Origin: DASPPM01 sp052143835
Lineage (GTDB): Bacteria; Pseudomonadota; Alphaproteobacteria; JACZXZ01
NCBI GenBank assembly: GCA_052143835.1
Contig: JBKQRV010000139.1
Span: forward strand, 31,821-95,820
Direction of reading: 5' to 3'
Length of the DNA stretch: 64,000 bases
Positions 52,841 through 62,678 of this stretch are shown here, piece after piece; position 1 is the first letter of the stretch; each line of letters begins with the position of its first letter. The notes beneath the pieces were generated by a model. That model ran no database searches. It was given only the letters and a program-made list of their open reading frames with translations, and had not been told where the DNA came from. The position numbers and the translations under genes are program-made.

Positions 52841-53614
52841 TCAGTGCACGACGCGGCGCAGGAATTCGACCGTGCGTGCCTCGCTCGGCGCCCTGAATAT
52901 CTCCTCAGGCGCGCCGAATTCCACGATCTTGCCGTGGTCCATCATGATGACGCGATCGGCGACCTCGCGGGCGAACGCCATCTCGTGGGTGACGATGATC
53001 ATCGTCATGCCGTCGGCGGCGAGCGCGCGCATCACCTCGAGAACCTCGCCTATGAGCTCCGGATCGAGCGAGGAGGTCGGCTCGTCGAAGAGCATGGCCT
53101 CGGGCTGCATCGCGAGCGCGCGCGCGATCGCCGCACGCTGCTGCTGGCCGCCGGACAGCTGGCTCGGGTAGCTCCGCAGCTTTTGCGACAGCCCGACCCG
53201 GTCCAGGAGCCCGGCGGCGCGCCGCTCCGCCTCTTCGCGTCGAACCCGCTGCACGATGAGCGGCCCCTCGACGACGTTCTCGAGCACCGTCTTGTGTGGG
53301 AACAGATTGAAGTGCTGGAAGACCATCCCCATGCGCGCGCGCACGCGGCTGACGTTCGCCTCCCGGTCGCGCACGAGGCGGCCCTTGCCGTCGCGGCGGT
53401 AGCCGACGAGCGCGTCGCCGAACCAGATTTCCCCCTCGTCGTAATCCTCGAGGAAATTGATGCAGCGCAGAAGCGTGCTCTTTCCCGATCCGCTGGGCCC
53501 GATGATGACGAGAACCTCGCCCGTGGCCACCTCGAAATCGATGCCGCGAAGCACGTGGTTGGCGCCGAAGTGCTTGTGCAGATCGCGCACCTTGATGAGC
53601 GGCGGGCCGTTCAT
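52841..53614 (-). CDS. ABC transporter ATP-binding protein, polar amino-acid type
   Basis: A 257-residue GlnQ/HisP-like ATPase: Walker A GPSGSGKST, Q loop VFQHFNLFPHKT, signature LSGGQQQR, Walker B AMLFDEPTS, H loop IIVTHEM. It contains a 20-residue insertion (about 74-95) with many Arg residues. Its start overlaps the permease stop by 4 bp. Confidence 0.94.
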   Translation of the reverse strand: MNGPPLIKVRDLHKHFGANHVLRGIDFEVATGEVLVIIGPSGSGKSTLLRCINFLEDYDEGEIWFGDALVGYRRDGKGRLVRDREANVSRVRARMGMVFQHFNLFPHKTVLENVVEGPLIVQRVRREEAERRAAGLLDRVGLSQKLRSYPSQLSGGQQQRAAIARALAMQPEAMLFDEPTSSLDPELIGEVLEVMRALAADGMTMIIVTHEMAFAREVADRVIMMDHGKIVEFGAPEEIFRAPSEARTVEFLRRVVH

Positions 53615-54276
53615 GCGCGCTTGCCCCAGTAGCGCTCGAGATGCTGAGACATGTAGATGAAGGGGAAGATGATGACGGCGAAGACGACGGCGAGCGCGGT
53701 GTAGACCTCGAGCGGGCGGTAGGTGTTGTTGATGAGGTTCTCCGACTCGTGGAGGAGCTCGTTGACCGCGAGCACGGAGGCGAGCGTGGTGATCTTGATG
53801 AGGTTGGCGAGCTCGTTGATGAAGGGCGGGACCATCCGGCGCACCGCCTGCGGAAGGATGATCCGGCGCATCGCGGCACCATAGCGCATGCCGATCGACT
53901 TCGCCGCGTCCATCTGGCCCCTGTCGATGGAGACGATCCCGGCGCGGAATATCTCGGCGACGTAGGCCGCGGAGTGGAGGCCGATCCCGACGGTCGCCGA
54001 GGCGAGGTTGCCCATCTGCACGCCCGACATTATCGGCAAGGCGTAGTAGATCCAGACGAGCTGCACGAGGATCGGCGTGCTGCGGAAGGTCTCGACGTAG
54101 ATCGCGGCGGGCCAGCGCAAGGCTCCGATGCGAGAGGAGCGGCACAGGCCCAGGATGAGGCCGAGGACCAGCCCGATGGCGAACGCGCCGAGCGTGAGCT
54201 CTGCCGTGACGATGGCTCCGCGCACGAACACCTGGCGATAATCCCAAACGATCTGGAAATACCAGTTGTAGCTCAT
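53611..54276 (-). CDS. ABC transporter permease, polar amino-acid type
   Basis: A 221-residue HisM/GlnP-family permease with about five helices. It has the typical FRSTPILVQLVWIYYALP segment and the EAA loop YVAEIFRAGIVSIDRGQMDAAKSIGM. Only one permease gene is present, so it would act as a homodimer. First gene of the transport operon on this strand; order permease-ATPase-binding protein. Confidence 0.93.
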   Translation of the reverse strand: MSYNWYFQIVWDYRQVFVRGAIVTAELTLGAFAIGLVLGLILGLCRSSRIGALRWPAAIYVETFRSTPILVQLVWIYYALPIMSGVQMGNLASATVGIGLHSAAYVAEIFRAGIVSIDRGQMDAAKSIGMRYGAAMRRIILPQAVRRMVPPFINELANLIKITTLASVLAVNELLHESENLINNTYRPLEVYTALAVVFAVIIFPFIYMSQHLERYWGKRA

Positions 54277-54608
54277 CGATCAGCCTACTCGCATGTCTGA
54301 TGGGACGCGGACTCGCCCGGCACCTTGGCGGGAACCCGAATGCCGAAGGCATGAAGCAGCAGCACCTCGGGGCGCAGCGGCCGGAACGCACGAGGTGCGA
54401 AGTCGCGGGAGGCGAACGCGGGAACGAGCTTGGAGGGAAGAAGCGCGGAGCACGCAACTGCGTGCGCCGAGTGCGCAGCGCCGAACATTACCCTCCCCGC
54501 TCGCTTGCTCTTGGCGTCGATCGACGGTAACAGATGCGTCCAAGCGTGTCACCAGTTGATCGCGCGCGAACAATCGGCGCTCGGTCCGGCATAACCGGGG
54601 GGGCCGCC
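54277..54608. other. 332 bp gap upstream of the amino-acid ABC operon
   Basis: Between the divergent permease and flavin reductase genes. A 67-codon frame on the minus strand (54285-54488) is open, but I see no ribosome site or family, so I do not annotate it. Promoters for both neighbours must lie here; none is clear enough to place. Confidence 0.4.
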
Positions 54609-55235
54609 ATGCAGTCGATCGAGGCACGGAACCTGAGCGCAGCGGGCGCCTACGCGCTCCTGGTGGGAATCGTGGTGCCGCGCCCGATCGCATGGATAAC
54701 CTCCACGGACAGCCACGGACGCGTCAACGCCGCTCCGTTCAGCTGCTACACCTTCGTCTGCAACAAGCCCCCGATGATCGCCGTCAACATCGGCCGCCGC
54801 GGCGGGGAGGAGAAGGATACCGAGCGGAACCTGCGCACGACCGGCAGCTTCGTCGTCAACGTGGTGACCGAGGACCTCGTGGCACCGATGCACGAGAGCT
54901 CGCGGGAGTATCCCGCCGGCGCCAGCGAGCCGGAGCTCCTCGGCCTCGAGCTCGTACCGAGCCAGCGCGTGCGTCCGCCCCGCATCGCGCGCTCGCCGAT
55001 CGCACTCGAGTGCGTGCTGGAGCGCATCATCGAGCTCGGCCAAGCGCCCAACGCGCTCGTCATCGGCGAGGTCGTCGTCTTTCACATCGCCGACGAGGTC
55101 CTTGCCGACGGACGCATCGACGTGCGCCGCTTCCGCCCTCTGGCACGGCTCGGCGGCCCGCTTTATGCGCGTCTCGGAGAGATCATCACCATGCCGAGCG
55201 TCGGCACGCCCGGTCCAAGAGAGGCGAAGCGATAG
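54609..55235 (+). CDS. Flavin reductase-like FMN-binding protein
   Basis: A 208-residue split-barrel flavoprotein: LVGIVVPRPIAWITSTDSHGRVNAAPFSCYTFVCNKPPMI is the FMN-binding start of the DIM6/NTAB family, and GEVVVFHIADEVL closes the barrel. First gene of the rightward catabolic set; it might supply reduced flavin to the monooxygenase at 62679, or oxidise a metabolite directly. Confidence 0.9.
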   Translation: MQSIEARNLSAAGAYALLVGIVVPRPIAWITSTDSHGRVNAAPFSCYTFVCNKPPMIAVNIGRRGGEEKDTERNLRTTGSFVVNVVTEDLVAPMHESSREYPAGASEPELLGLELVPSQRVRPPRIARSPIALECVLERIIELGQAPNALVIGEVVVFHIADEVLADGRIDVRRFRPLARLGGPLYARLGEIITMPSVGTPGPREAKR

Positions 55236-55359
55236 GAGCGACGGCAGCGTCGCGCAAAGGCAGCGCCCGACCCTCGGACGCCGCTCGGCCCTTGACTCGC
55301 GGGCGGCCGTCCGAAACCATCCACCCCTTTGTCCGCTCGTCCTTCAAGGCGCGCTTGCC

Positions 55360-56355
55360 ATGCACATCCACTTCGAGACCCGGGAAAACAAGCCTGTCGT
55401 GTTCAAGCTCACGCCGCGGCTCGTCGAGGAGGCAGCCGCGCGCAACGGCAGCCCGGACTCGGTGCGGCTCTCGGTCGGCGCCGACCTCAAGGATCCGGAC
55501 CTCCTCCTTGCGGCTACCGCACTCGTCACCTCGAACGACATCGTCAGGGACGCGAAATTCCCGCGCCTCGATCTCGTGCGCCGTGCCCCCAATTTGCGCT
55601 GGATCCACATCATCGGCGCCGGCATCGAGCCGCTCCTTCCCCTCGATTGGCTGCCGCGGAGCGTCCAGCTCACCAACAACAGCGGCGTGCACGTCGAGAA
55701 GATCGGCGAGTTCGCCACCATGGCGCTCCTCATGCTGAATAGCCGCATGCCGGAGATCCTCGCCAATCAGCGCGAGCGGCGCTGGCAGCCGATCTTCACG
55801 CCCTCGATCTCGGGAAAGTGCATCGTCGTCGTCGGGCTCGGCGACATGGGCGGCACGGCGGCGCGGCAGGCGAAGAGGCTCGGGCTCAAGGTGCTCGGCG
55901 TGCGCCGCGAGCCGCGGCCCCATCGCTACGCCGACGAGGTGCTCGGCATCGCCCATCTCGCTCAAGCGCTTGCCCGCGCCGACTTCCTCTTCGTCGCGAC
56001 GCCGTTGACACCCGAGACGCGCAATCTGATCGACCGCCGCGCGCTCGCGGCGATCAAGCCCGGCGCCGGCCTCGTGAACGTCGGCCGTGCCGGCGTGGTC
56101 GATTACGCGGCGCTCGCGGAGGCGCTCACAAGCGGACTCCTCGCCGGGGCCGTCCTCGACGTCTTCGATCCCGAGCCGCTGCCGGCGGATTCGCCGCTTT
56201 GGACGACGCCGAGGCTTGTCGTCATGCCCCATTGCTCCTCTGACGATTTGGAGCGCTATCTGCCGCTCACGCTCGACCTCGTCTTCGCGAACCTGCGCCG
56301 GCTCATGGCGGGGAAGGCATTGAAGAACAGGGTCGACCCCAAGCGGGGCTATTGA
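55360..56355 (+). CDS. D-2-hydroxyacid dehydrogenase
   Basis: A 331-residue NAD-dependent dehydrogenase: GLGDMGGTAARQAKRLG for NAD binding, VNVGRAGVVD with the catalytic Arg region, DVFDPEPLP and the catalytic histidine reported as MPHCSSD. It reduces 2-oxo acids or oxidises D-2-hydroxy acids. It ends 59 bp before the Rieske gene and is probably co-transcribed with it. Confidence 0.92.
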   Translation: MHIHFETRENKPVVFKLTPRLVEEAAARNGSPDSVRLSVGADLKDPDLLLAATALVTSNDIVRDAKFPRLDLVRRAPNLRWIHIIGAGIEPLLPLDWLPRSVQLTNNSGVHVEKIGEFATMALLMLNSRMPEILANQRERRWQPIFTPSISGKCIVVVGLGDMGGTAARQAKRLGLKVLGVRREPRPHRYADEVLGIAHLAQALARADFLFVATPLTPETRNLIDRRALAAIKPGAGLVNVGRAGVVDYAALAEALTSGLLAGAVLDVFDPEPLPADSPLWTTPRLVVMPHCSSDDLERYLPLTLDLVFANLRRLMAGKALKNRVDPKRGY

Positions 56356-56414
56356 GTAGAATTGGCGGTCATCGGCGCGCCCAAAAATCGACGCTTGCCG
56401 GCCGGAGAAGCGAA

Positions 56415-57575
56415 ATGTCGATGCCTTCCGAAAGCGAGATGTTCGAGCCCATGCACTACGAGGCGGTGCGGCGGCCGCTGCTCGAGGCCGAGACGCTACC
56501 GCCCTGGTGCTACACCTCGGAGCGCTTCTACGCGCGCGAGGTCGAGCGCATCTTCGAGAAGGTGTGGAACTTCCTCGGTGCGGCCGACCAGATCCCCAAT
56601 CCGGGCGACTACTTCACGCTGAACTTCGCCGGCACCCCGCTCATCGTGCTGCGCGATGCGGCCGGCCAGCCGCGCGCCTTCGCGAACTCCTGCCGCCATC
56701 GCGGCTCGGAGCTCCTCTCCGGCAGAGGCAACTGCAAGCTCATCCAATGCCCCTATCACAGCTGGAGCTACGCCCTCGACGGCAGGCTCAAGGCCGCACC
56801 GGAGATGCAGAAGACCCGCGGCTTCGACCCCGCTTCCTACGGCTTGGTCCCGCTTCGGCTCGAGACGTGGGGCGGCTTCCTTTTCATCACCTTCGCGGCC
56901 GAGGCGCCGGCGCTCCTCTCCTTCCTCGGCGATCTTCCCGAGAAGGTCGCCCCTTATCGGCTGGAGGAGATGGCCTGCGCGCGGCGGCGCGAGTTCGTGA
57001 TGGAGTGCAACTGGAAGCTCTTCGTCGAGAACGCCAAGGAGTCCTACCACATCGCGACCGTGCACCGCGCGACGATCAACCGCTACGCCTCCGTGCGCAT
57101 GGCCGGCTATTGGGTCGAGGAGGCGAAGGGCGAATACTGCGTCACCTTCGCCCAGCACGACGGCAGCATGGCGCTCCTCAAGGGCGACAAGGGCTTTCCC
57201 ACGAACGAGAGTCTCGAGGGCCGGCGCGAGGCGGGCGGCACCACGGCCCCCCTCATCTACCCCTCGACCTATCTCGCCTGCACCATCGACTGCGCCTGGT
57301 ATCTCGAGCTGCATCCGCTCGGGCCGGCGCGCACGCGGCTCGTCCACGGAGCACTCTTCCCCAAGAGCCGGCTCGCGCGCGCGGACTTCGCGGCGCTCGC
57401 CGCCAACTACTACAAGCGCTGGGACATCACGATCGAGGAGGACATCGTCGCCTCCGAGCGCCAGCAGCGCGGACTGTCCTCGCCCTTCGCCCTACCGGGC
57501 CGCTTCGCCCACCGCGAGCCGCTCGTCCACGAGATCGACAACTGGGTCCTCGACCGCGTGCTCGACCGGCGCTGA
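56415..57575 (+). CDS. Rieske-type aromatic ring-hydroxylating oxygenase, alpha subunit
   Basis: A 386-residue oxygenase. The Rieske [2Fe-2S] ligands are C93/H95 (CRHRGS) and C112/H115 (CPYHSW). The mononuclear iron site has H212 and H217 (ESYHIATVH), with E209 at the position of the usual bridging Asp. It would hydroxylate an aromatic or amine compound using electrons from a reductase that is not in this window. GGAGAAGCGAA precedes the ATG. Confidence 0.92.
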   Translation: MSMPSESEMFEPMHYEAVRRPLLEAETLPPWCYTSERFYAREVERIFEKVWNFLGAADQIPNPGDYFTLNFAGTPLIVLRDAAGQPRAFANSCRHRGSELLSGRGNCKLIQCPYHSWSYALDGRLKAAPEMQKTRGFDPASYGLVPLRLETWGGFLFITFAAEAPALLSFLGDLPEKVAPYRLEEMACARRREFVMECNWKLFVENAKESYHIATVHRATINRYASVRMAGYWVEEAKGEYCVTFAQHDGSMALLKGDKGFPTNESLEGRREAGGTTAPLIYPSTYLACTIDCAWYLELHPLGPARTRLVHGALFPKSRLARADFAALAANYYKRWDITIEEDIVASERQQRGLSSPFALPGRFAHREPLVHEIDNWVLDRVLDRR

Positions 57576-57604
57576 GCCGCGCGCCTGCCGCCGCGCCGCG
57601 GCGC

Positions 57605-59002
57605 TCAGATGACCGGCCAGAGGGGCGCCGCCACCTCCGCGAGCCCCGCCCGCTTGGCGAGATGGCGCGCGCGGTCGCGCGCCTCCTCGTAGAGGTCCCG
57701 CTCGTTGAGGGTGAGGACCTTCTTGTCGCGCATGATGCAGCGCCCCTCGACGAGGACGGTGTCGACCGAGCCCCCGTGCGCCGAATAGACGAGGTTGGCG
57801 ATCGGGTTGTGCACCGGCTGCCACTCGGGCCGCATGATGTCGATGATGGCGATGTCGGCCTTCTTGCCCGCCTCGAGCGAGCCGAGCTCGTTGTCCCACA
57901 AGAGCGAGCGCGCGCCGTTGATGGTGATCATCTCGACGGCGCTCTCGGGTCTGATCACCTTCGGATCGAGGCGCGCCTCGTGGTAGCCGCCGACCAGGAG
58001 GAAGGTCTGGCGGATGGCGTCGAGGAAGTTCCCGGACATCGCCGAATCCGAGCCGAGCGAGAGCGTGATGCCGAGCTCGTGCATCTCGGGAGCCTTGCCG
58101 TGGGAGATGTTGCCCATCGCCTGATGGAAGGTGGCACCCGGTGCTAGGGAGACCTTCACGTCGTGCTTCTTGAGCAGCATCAGCTCCTTGGTGTCGACCC
58201 AGCCCATGTGCATGAGCAGGAGGTTGGGGCCGAGAAGGCCCAGCTTGTCGAGCCGGGCGATGTCGCCCATGCCGTACTTCAGGTGCGAGGCGACCGTCTC
58301 GTCCCGGTTCTCGCAGGCATGGCCCAGAATGCCGACGCCGCGCTTGCTCGCGAGTGCCGAGAGTCGCCTGAGGAGATCATCGGAGCAGGCGACCGGCACG
58401 CGCATCGAGAACCACGCCTTGAGGCGGCCGCCGAAGGCGCCGTCGTACTCGCGCACCATCTCGTCGGCGCGCACGAGTGCCTCATCGGTGGGCTCGAAGA
58501 AATTGCGCGGCAGGTTCCCCATCGAGGTCTGCCCCATGTCGAAGACCGTGCGCGCGATCATGCCGCGGATGCCGCTCTCGCCGGTAGCGCGCGCGGTCTC
58601 GGCGGGGAAGTAGCTGCCGGGATCGGCAAAGCAGGTGATGCCCGCGCGGATGAGCTCGAGCTGCGCGAGCCGCGCGGCGCAGAGCGCATCGCCCGCGTCC
58701 ATGTGCGCCTCGACGACCCAGAGGCGTCTGAACAGGCGCTCCGGCCCCGAATAGGCCTCGTCGCCGAGGCCGCGGCCGAGTTGCTGCACGTTGTGGATGT
58801 GGGTGTCGAAAAGACCGGGGAGCACGAGCCTGCCGCGGGCGTCGATCGTCTCGTCCGGGGCGAAGTGCGGCGGCATGTCGGAAGCCTTGCCGACCGCGAC
58901 GATGCGCCCGTCCTCGATCGCCACCGCACCGTCGCGGATGATGCGACGCGCCTTGTCGACGGTCACCAGGAAATCGGCATCCTTGATCAGGATCTTCTGC
59001 AT
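57605..59002 (-). CDS. Amidohydrolase (TRZ/ATZ-type)
   Basis: A 465-residue metal-dependent hydrolase: H68/H70 in FDTHIHN, a histidine in ILGHACEN, MHMGWVD and the metal-binding Asp in LGSDSAMSG. It resembles atrazine chlorohydrolase/cytosine deaminase relatives that deaminate or dechlorinate N-heterocycles. It converges with the Rieske gene, 29 bp apart, and shares direction with the LIV transporter downstream of it, so together they suggest use of a nitrogen-containing ring. Confidence 0.92.
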   Translation of the reverse strand: MQKILIKDADFLVTVDKARRIIRDGAVAIEDGRIVAVGKASDMPPHFAPDETIDARGRLVLPGLFDTHIHNVQQLGRGLGDEAYSGPERLFRRLWVVEAHMDAGDALCAARLAQLELIRAGITCFADPGSYFPAETARATGESGIRGMIARTVFDMGQTSMGNLPRNFFEPTDEALVRADEMVREYDGAFGGRLKAWFSMRVPVACSDDLLRRLSALASKRGVGILGHACENRDETVASHLKYGMGDIARLDKLGLLGPNLLLMHMGWVDTKELMLLKKHDVKVSLAPGATFHQAMGNISHGKAPEMHELGITLSLGSDSAMSGNFLDAIRQTFLLVGGYHEARLDPKVIRPESAVEMITINGARSLLWDNELGSLEAGKKADIAIIDIMRPEWQPVHNPIANLVYSAHGGSVDTVLVEGRCIMRDKKVLTLNERDLYEEARDRARHLAKRAGLAEVAAPLWPVI

Positions 59003-59118
59003 CTTCGCTGCTCCGAAGGTGGGATGATCTTGCGTGGGCGAATATTATCGGGACGAAGGCGCGAAGACCATGGCACAGAACCTCTTGACCCGGAGCGGAC
59101 GCGCACGCCCGTATCGTC

Positions 59119-59850
59119 TCACGCTCCGAGATAGAATTGCCGGATGAGCTCGTTGTTGCTGAGCTCCTCGGTCGAGCGCCCCTCGAAGGCGATCTTGCCG
59201 TGGACGATGACGTAGCCGCGATCGGCGATGCGGATGGCCTGGCTGAAGTTCTGCTCCGCCATGAGCACGGTGAGGCCGTGGTGCTCCTTGAGCTCCTTGA
59301 TCTTCTCGATCACGTGCTGCACGAGAAGCGGCGCCAAGCCGACCGAGGGCTCGTCGATGAGGAGGATGCGGGGCGCCGACATCAGCGCGCGCGCAAGCGC
59401 CAGCATCTGCTGCTCGCCCCCGCTCATGCTGGCGGCGAGCTGGCGGCGGCGCTCCATGAGGCGCGGGAACGCCTCGTAGCAGAACGCGAGGTTGCGGGCG
59501 ATCCCCGCCCGCGCCGCCCGGCGAAAGGCCCCGAGCAGCAGATTCTCCTCGACCGTGAGCTTGGCGAAGAGGCGCCTCCCTTCCGGGACGAGCGTGATGC
59601 CGAGCTCGACGATCTCCTCCGTCGTCCTGCCGACGAGGTCGTGCCGCACCCCCTCGATCTCGGCGGTGATGCTGCCGGCACTCGGCCGCACGATGCCCAT
59701 GACGCATTTCATGAGCGTGCTCTTGCCGTTGCCGTTGGTGCCGAGGAGCGCCACCGTCTCCTGCGTGCCGACCGTGATCGAGATGTCCTCGAGCGCGCGG
59801 ACCGAGCCGTAGGCGGCGTGCACTCCTTGGATGGAGAGGCTATTCGCCAA
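59119..59850 (-). CDS. livF: Branched-chain amino-acid-type ABC transporter ATPase (LivF)
   Basis: A 243-residue ATPase: GTNGNGKST Walker A, LVPEGRRLFAKLTVEENL typical of LivF, signature MSGGEQQM, Walker B RILLIDEPS. Start TTG 59850 overlaps the livG stop by 11 bp. Last gene of the transporter operon. Confidence 0.94.
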   Translation of the reverse strand: MANSLSIQGVHAAYGSVRALEDISITVGTQETVALLGTNGNGKSTLMKCVMGIVRPSAGSITAEIEGVRHDLVGRTTEEIVELGITLVPEGRRLFAKLTVEENLLLGAFRRAARAGIARNLAFCYEAFPRLMERRRQLAASMSGGEQQMLALARALMSAPRILLIDEPSVGLAPLLVQHVIEKIKELKEHHGLTVLMAEQNFSQAIRIADRGYVIVHGKIAFEGRSTEELSNNELIRQFYLGA

Positions 59851-60580
59851 GGTAGGCCCTCACGACCTCGGGGTCGCGCACCACTTCCTCGGGTGCGGCA
59901 TCGGCGATCTTGCGGCCGGCGACGAGTACGATGACGCGCTCGGAGAAGCTCAGCACCGCGCGCATGATGTGCTCGATGAGGATGATGGTGATGCCCCCCT
60001 CGTTGAGCCGCCTGAGAAGGGCCACGATGTCGTCGATCTCGGAGTGCGAGAGCCCGGCCATGGCCTCGTCCGCGATCAGGATCTTGGGCGCGGAGGCGAT
60101 GGCGCGCGCGAGCTCGAGCTTGCGCATCTCGACCTGGGAGAGCTCGAGCGGATTGCGCGCCGCCTTGTCGGCGAGGCCCACCATGCGCAGGAGCTCCTCG
60201 CATCTCGCGCCGATCTCCGCATGGGAGAGCCGCACGCCCGTGCGCGCGCTCACCGCGTAGAGGAGCGGGATGCGCAAATTGTCGCGCACCGAGAGGCTGC
60301 GGAAGGGCCGCGGCAGCTGGAAGCTGCGCGCCATGCCGAGGCGGATGCGGCGGTGCGCCGAGAGCCCGTCGATGGCCTGCCCCTCGAAGCGGACCCTGCC
60401 CGACTCGTTGCGCAAGGTGCCGCAGAGACAATTGACGAGCGTGCTCTTGCCCGAGCCGTTGGGGCCGATGAGGCCGACGCGCTCGCCCTGCTTGACCGCA
60501 ATATTGACCTGTTCGAGCGCCATGAAACCGCCGAAGCGCTTGCTGAGATCCTCGACCTCGAGGAGCGGATGCCTCGTCAT
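59840..60580 (-). CDS. livG: Branched-chain amino-acid-type ABC transporter ATPase (LivG)
   Basis: A 246-residue ATPase: Walker A GPNGSGKST, the ARSFQLPRPFRSLSVRDNL region typical of LivG, a degenerate signature LSQVEMRKLELARA and Walker B ILIADEAMAGLSHSE. The glutamate and histidine of the catalytic site are kept (EHIMRAV). Coupled to livM by a 4 bp overlap. Confidence 0.94.
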   Translation of the reverse strand: MTRHPLLEVEDLSKRFGGFMALEQVNIAVKQGERVGLIGPNGSGKSTLVNCLCGTLRNESGRVRFEGQAIDGLSAHRRIRLGMARSFQLPRPFRSLSVRDNLRIPLLYAVSARTGVRLSHAEIGARCEELLRMVGLADKAARNPLELSQVEMRKLELARAIASAPKILIADEAMAGLSHSEIDDIVALLRRLNEGGITIILIEHIMRAVLSFSERVIVLVAGRKIADAAPEEVVRDPEVVRAYLGE

Positions 60581-61521
60581 GCCCGCCTCGCGCGCCAGTG
60601 CTTCTCGATCAAGCCGACGATGCCGTCGGGTGCCGCGATCACGAAACCCACGAGCAGTAGCCCGACGATGAGCAGGTTGACCGCCGACGAGATCGTCACG
60701 GTCGCCACCTGCTGGATGGTTCCGAGCAAGAGCGCGCCGATCAGCGGGCCGAGCCAGCTCGTGGTGCCGCCGACGAGCGGCATCGCGACGGCGTTGACCG
60801 CGTAGGCGAGGCTGAAGCCCGAGGCCGGATCGAGATAGGTGACGTAGTAGGGGAGCGGCGCGCCTGCCATGCCCATGAACGCCCCGCTCAGTGTGGTGGC
60901 GAGGAGCTTCAGGCGCAGCGTCGGCACGCCGAAGGCCTCGGCCGCCACTTCGTCGTCGCGGATGGCGGAGAAGCCGTAGCCGAGCCGCGAGCGCTCGATC
61001 GCGCGCGCGGTCACCACCGCGAAGACCGCGAGTGCGAGCATGACGAGAAAGAGATACTCGATGTAGTTGCCGACGATCGGCACCTGCTGGGGGCGCATGA
61101 TGTAGGCGCCGCGCGAGCCGCCGACGAAGTCCCAATTGACGATGAGCGTTTGCACCACGATCGCAAGTGCCAACGTCGCGATCGCGAAATAGACGCCGCG
61201 CAATCTCAGCGTGAGATAACCGGTGCCGAGGCCGACCAAGCCGGAAATGACGCCGCCGATCACCATGAGCACGGGCAAGGGGAGGGCCACCAGCTTATGG
61301 AGGGCGACCGAGCTGTAGGCGCCGAGCGCGAAGAAGGCCGCCGTGCCGAAATTGACGTAGCCGGTATAGCCGCCGAGGATGTTCCACGCCGTCGCGAGCA
61401 CGACGTATTGCAGGACGACGTAGCCGGCGAAGAAGAAATATTCGTTGTGGACGAGGAGCGAAAGCGCGAATACCGCGGCGCCGACGGCGATGGCGAGGAG
61501 GATGAAGACGCGCGAGCCCAT
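60577..61521 (-). CDS. livM: Branched-chain amino-acid-type ABC transporter permease (LivM)
   Basis: A 314-residue membrane protein with about nine helices and the GGYTGYVNFGTAAFFALGAY and AIRDDEVAAEAFGV (EAA-like) motifs of LivM. It pairs with the LivH protein encoded 3 bp upstream. No periplasmic binding protein gene is found in this cluster. Confidence 0.94.
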   Translation of the reverse strand: MGSRVFILLAIAVGAAVFALSLLVHNEYFFFAGYVVLQYVVLATAWNILGGYTGYVNFGTAAFFALGAYSSVALHKLVALPLPVLMVIGGVISGLVGLGTGYLTLRLRGVYFAIATLALAIVVQTLIVNWDFVGGSRGAYIMRPQQVPIVGNYIEYLFLVMLALAVFAVVTARAIERSRLGYGFSAIRDDEVAAEAFGVPTLRLKLLATTLSGAFMGMAGAPLPYYVTYLDPASGFSLAYAVNAVAMPLVGGTTSWLGPLIGALLLGTIQQVATVTISSAVNLLIVGLLLVGFVIAAPDGIVGLIEKHWRARRA

Positions 61522-61524
61522 GCT

Positions 61525-62400
61525 CTAGCGCCCCATCAGTCCCATGGGCCGCACCGCGAGCGTCACGAGGAGAAAGCCGAAGGCGATCGCCGGCGACCAG
61601 GAGGGGCCGTAGAAGGTCGAGGTGATGCTCTCGACGATGCCGAGCAGCATGGCGGCGACGAGGGCGCCCGGCAGGCTGCCCATGCCGCCGAGCACGCAGA
61701 TGGCGAAGACGCGGCCGATGTAGTCGCGCCCGATCGAGGGCTCGACCGGCTGGATGATGATGAGCAAGGCTCCGGCGACGCCGGCCGTCGCGATCGAGAT
61801 GCCGAAGGCGAGGCGCTTGATGCGGCTCGGCCTCACGGCCATGAGCTGAAGCGCGAGCGCGTCCTGCGACACGGCGAGGATCGCGCGCCCGGCGAAGCTC
61901 TTCTGGAGGAAGAGCTGGAGCGTGCCCAAGAGTGCGAGCGCAACAGCACAAGGCACCAGCATCCTGAGCGGCACGACGGCGAAGCCGAGATGGAGGCTGG
62001 GCCCGATGTAGCTTGCCTCGACGTAGCGGTAGTCGACGCCGAAGACGAGGACGAGGCCGACCTCCGTGATGAAAAGCAGGCCGAAGAAGAAGGCGAGGCC
62101 CCTCAGGGATTCCTGCCCGCGCTTCTCGAAGGAGAGGTAATAGACTTGATAGATGCCGGCCCCCAGGAAATAGAAGGCGGGCGCCATGATGACGCTCGTC
62201 AGCAAGGGATCGATGCCAAGCGAGCCGTTGACGATGTAGACGATATAGGAGCCGAGGATGATGAAGGCGGGGTGTGCTATGTTGACGATGTCGAGCATGC
62301 CGAAGGAGATCGAGACGCCGACCGTCACCGCGGCGTAGAAGCCGCCGAGAAGAAGCCCGGAGATCACGGCATCGACCAGGAGCTCGAAAGGGAAGCTCAT
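61525..62400 (-). CDS. livH: Branched-chain amino-acid-type ABC transporter permease (LivH)
   Basis: A 291-residue membrane protein: MLDIVNIAHPAFIILGSYIVY near the N terminus and RAILAVSQDALALQLMAV plus GGMGSLPGALVAAMLLGIVES are LivH motifs. It is the first gene of the livHMGF unit on the minus strand; the 278 bp upstream region 62401-62678 is shared with the divergent monooxygenase. Confidence 0.94.
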   Translation of the reverse strand: MSFPFELLVDAVISGLLLGGFYAAVTVGVSISFGMLDIVNIAHPAFIILGSYIVYIVNGSLGIDPLLTSVIMAPAFYFLGAGIYQVYYLSFEKRGQESLRGLAFFFGLLFITEVGLVLVFGVDYRYVEASYIGPSLHLGFAVVPLRMLVPCAVALALLGTLQLFLQKSFAGRAILAVSQDALALQLMAVRPSRIKRLAFGISIATAGVAGALLIIIQPVEPSIGRDYIGRVFAICVLGGMGSLPGALVAAMLLGIVESITSTFYGPSWSPAIAFGFLLVTLAVRPMGLMGR

Positions 62401-62678
62401 GGCTGCCCTTCGCGCGGGCGACGAACGCAGCGGCACTCGGCGCCTCGCGGCAAACGGCGCGCGCAGCCGGCTTGCGAAATGGGCGACACCGTTTTGACCT
62501 TCCTCCCCGGACCCGCCGCCGCGGAACGCCCCCGTGCGTGCGGCACTCGACCTAATCTGGAGGAAGTCGGCGCAGTTGGCTAGAGGATGCGTGGCACTGC
62601 CTCGCCCCACTTCCGCGCCGCGGCAAACTCCCCTAAACTCGCGAACCACGACAGAGCCGCCGCCTTTGGGAGGACGCT

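Noticed and set aside
54285..54488. 67-codon frame between the ABC operon and the flavin reductase
   Set aside because: It lies directly upstream of the permease with no ribosome site and a Pro/Arg/Ser-rich product. It is treated as non-coding until homologs are shown.
61150..62583. 477-codon frame opposite the LIV permease genes
   Set aside because: It is extremely acidic and Asp/Glu/Arg-rich, the complement of hydrophobic permease codons. The permease motifs are clear on the other strand.
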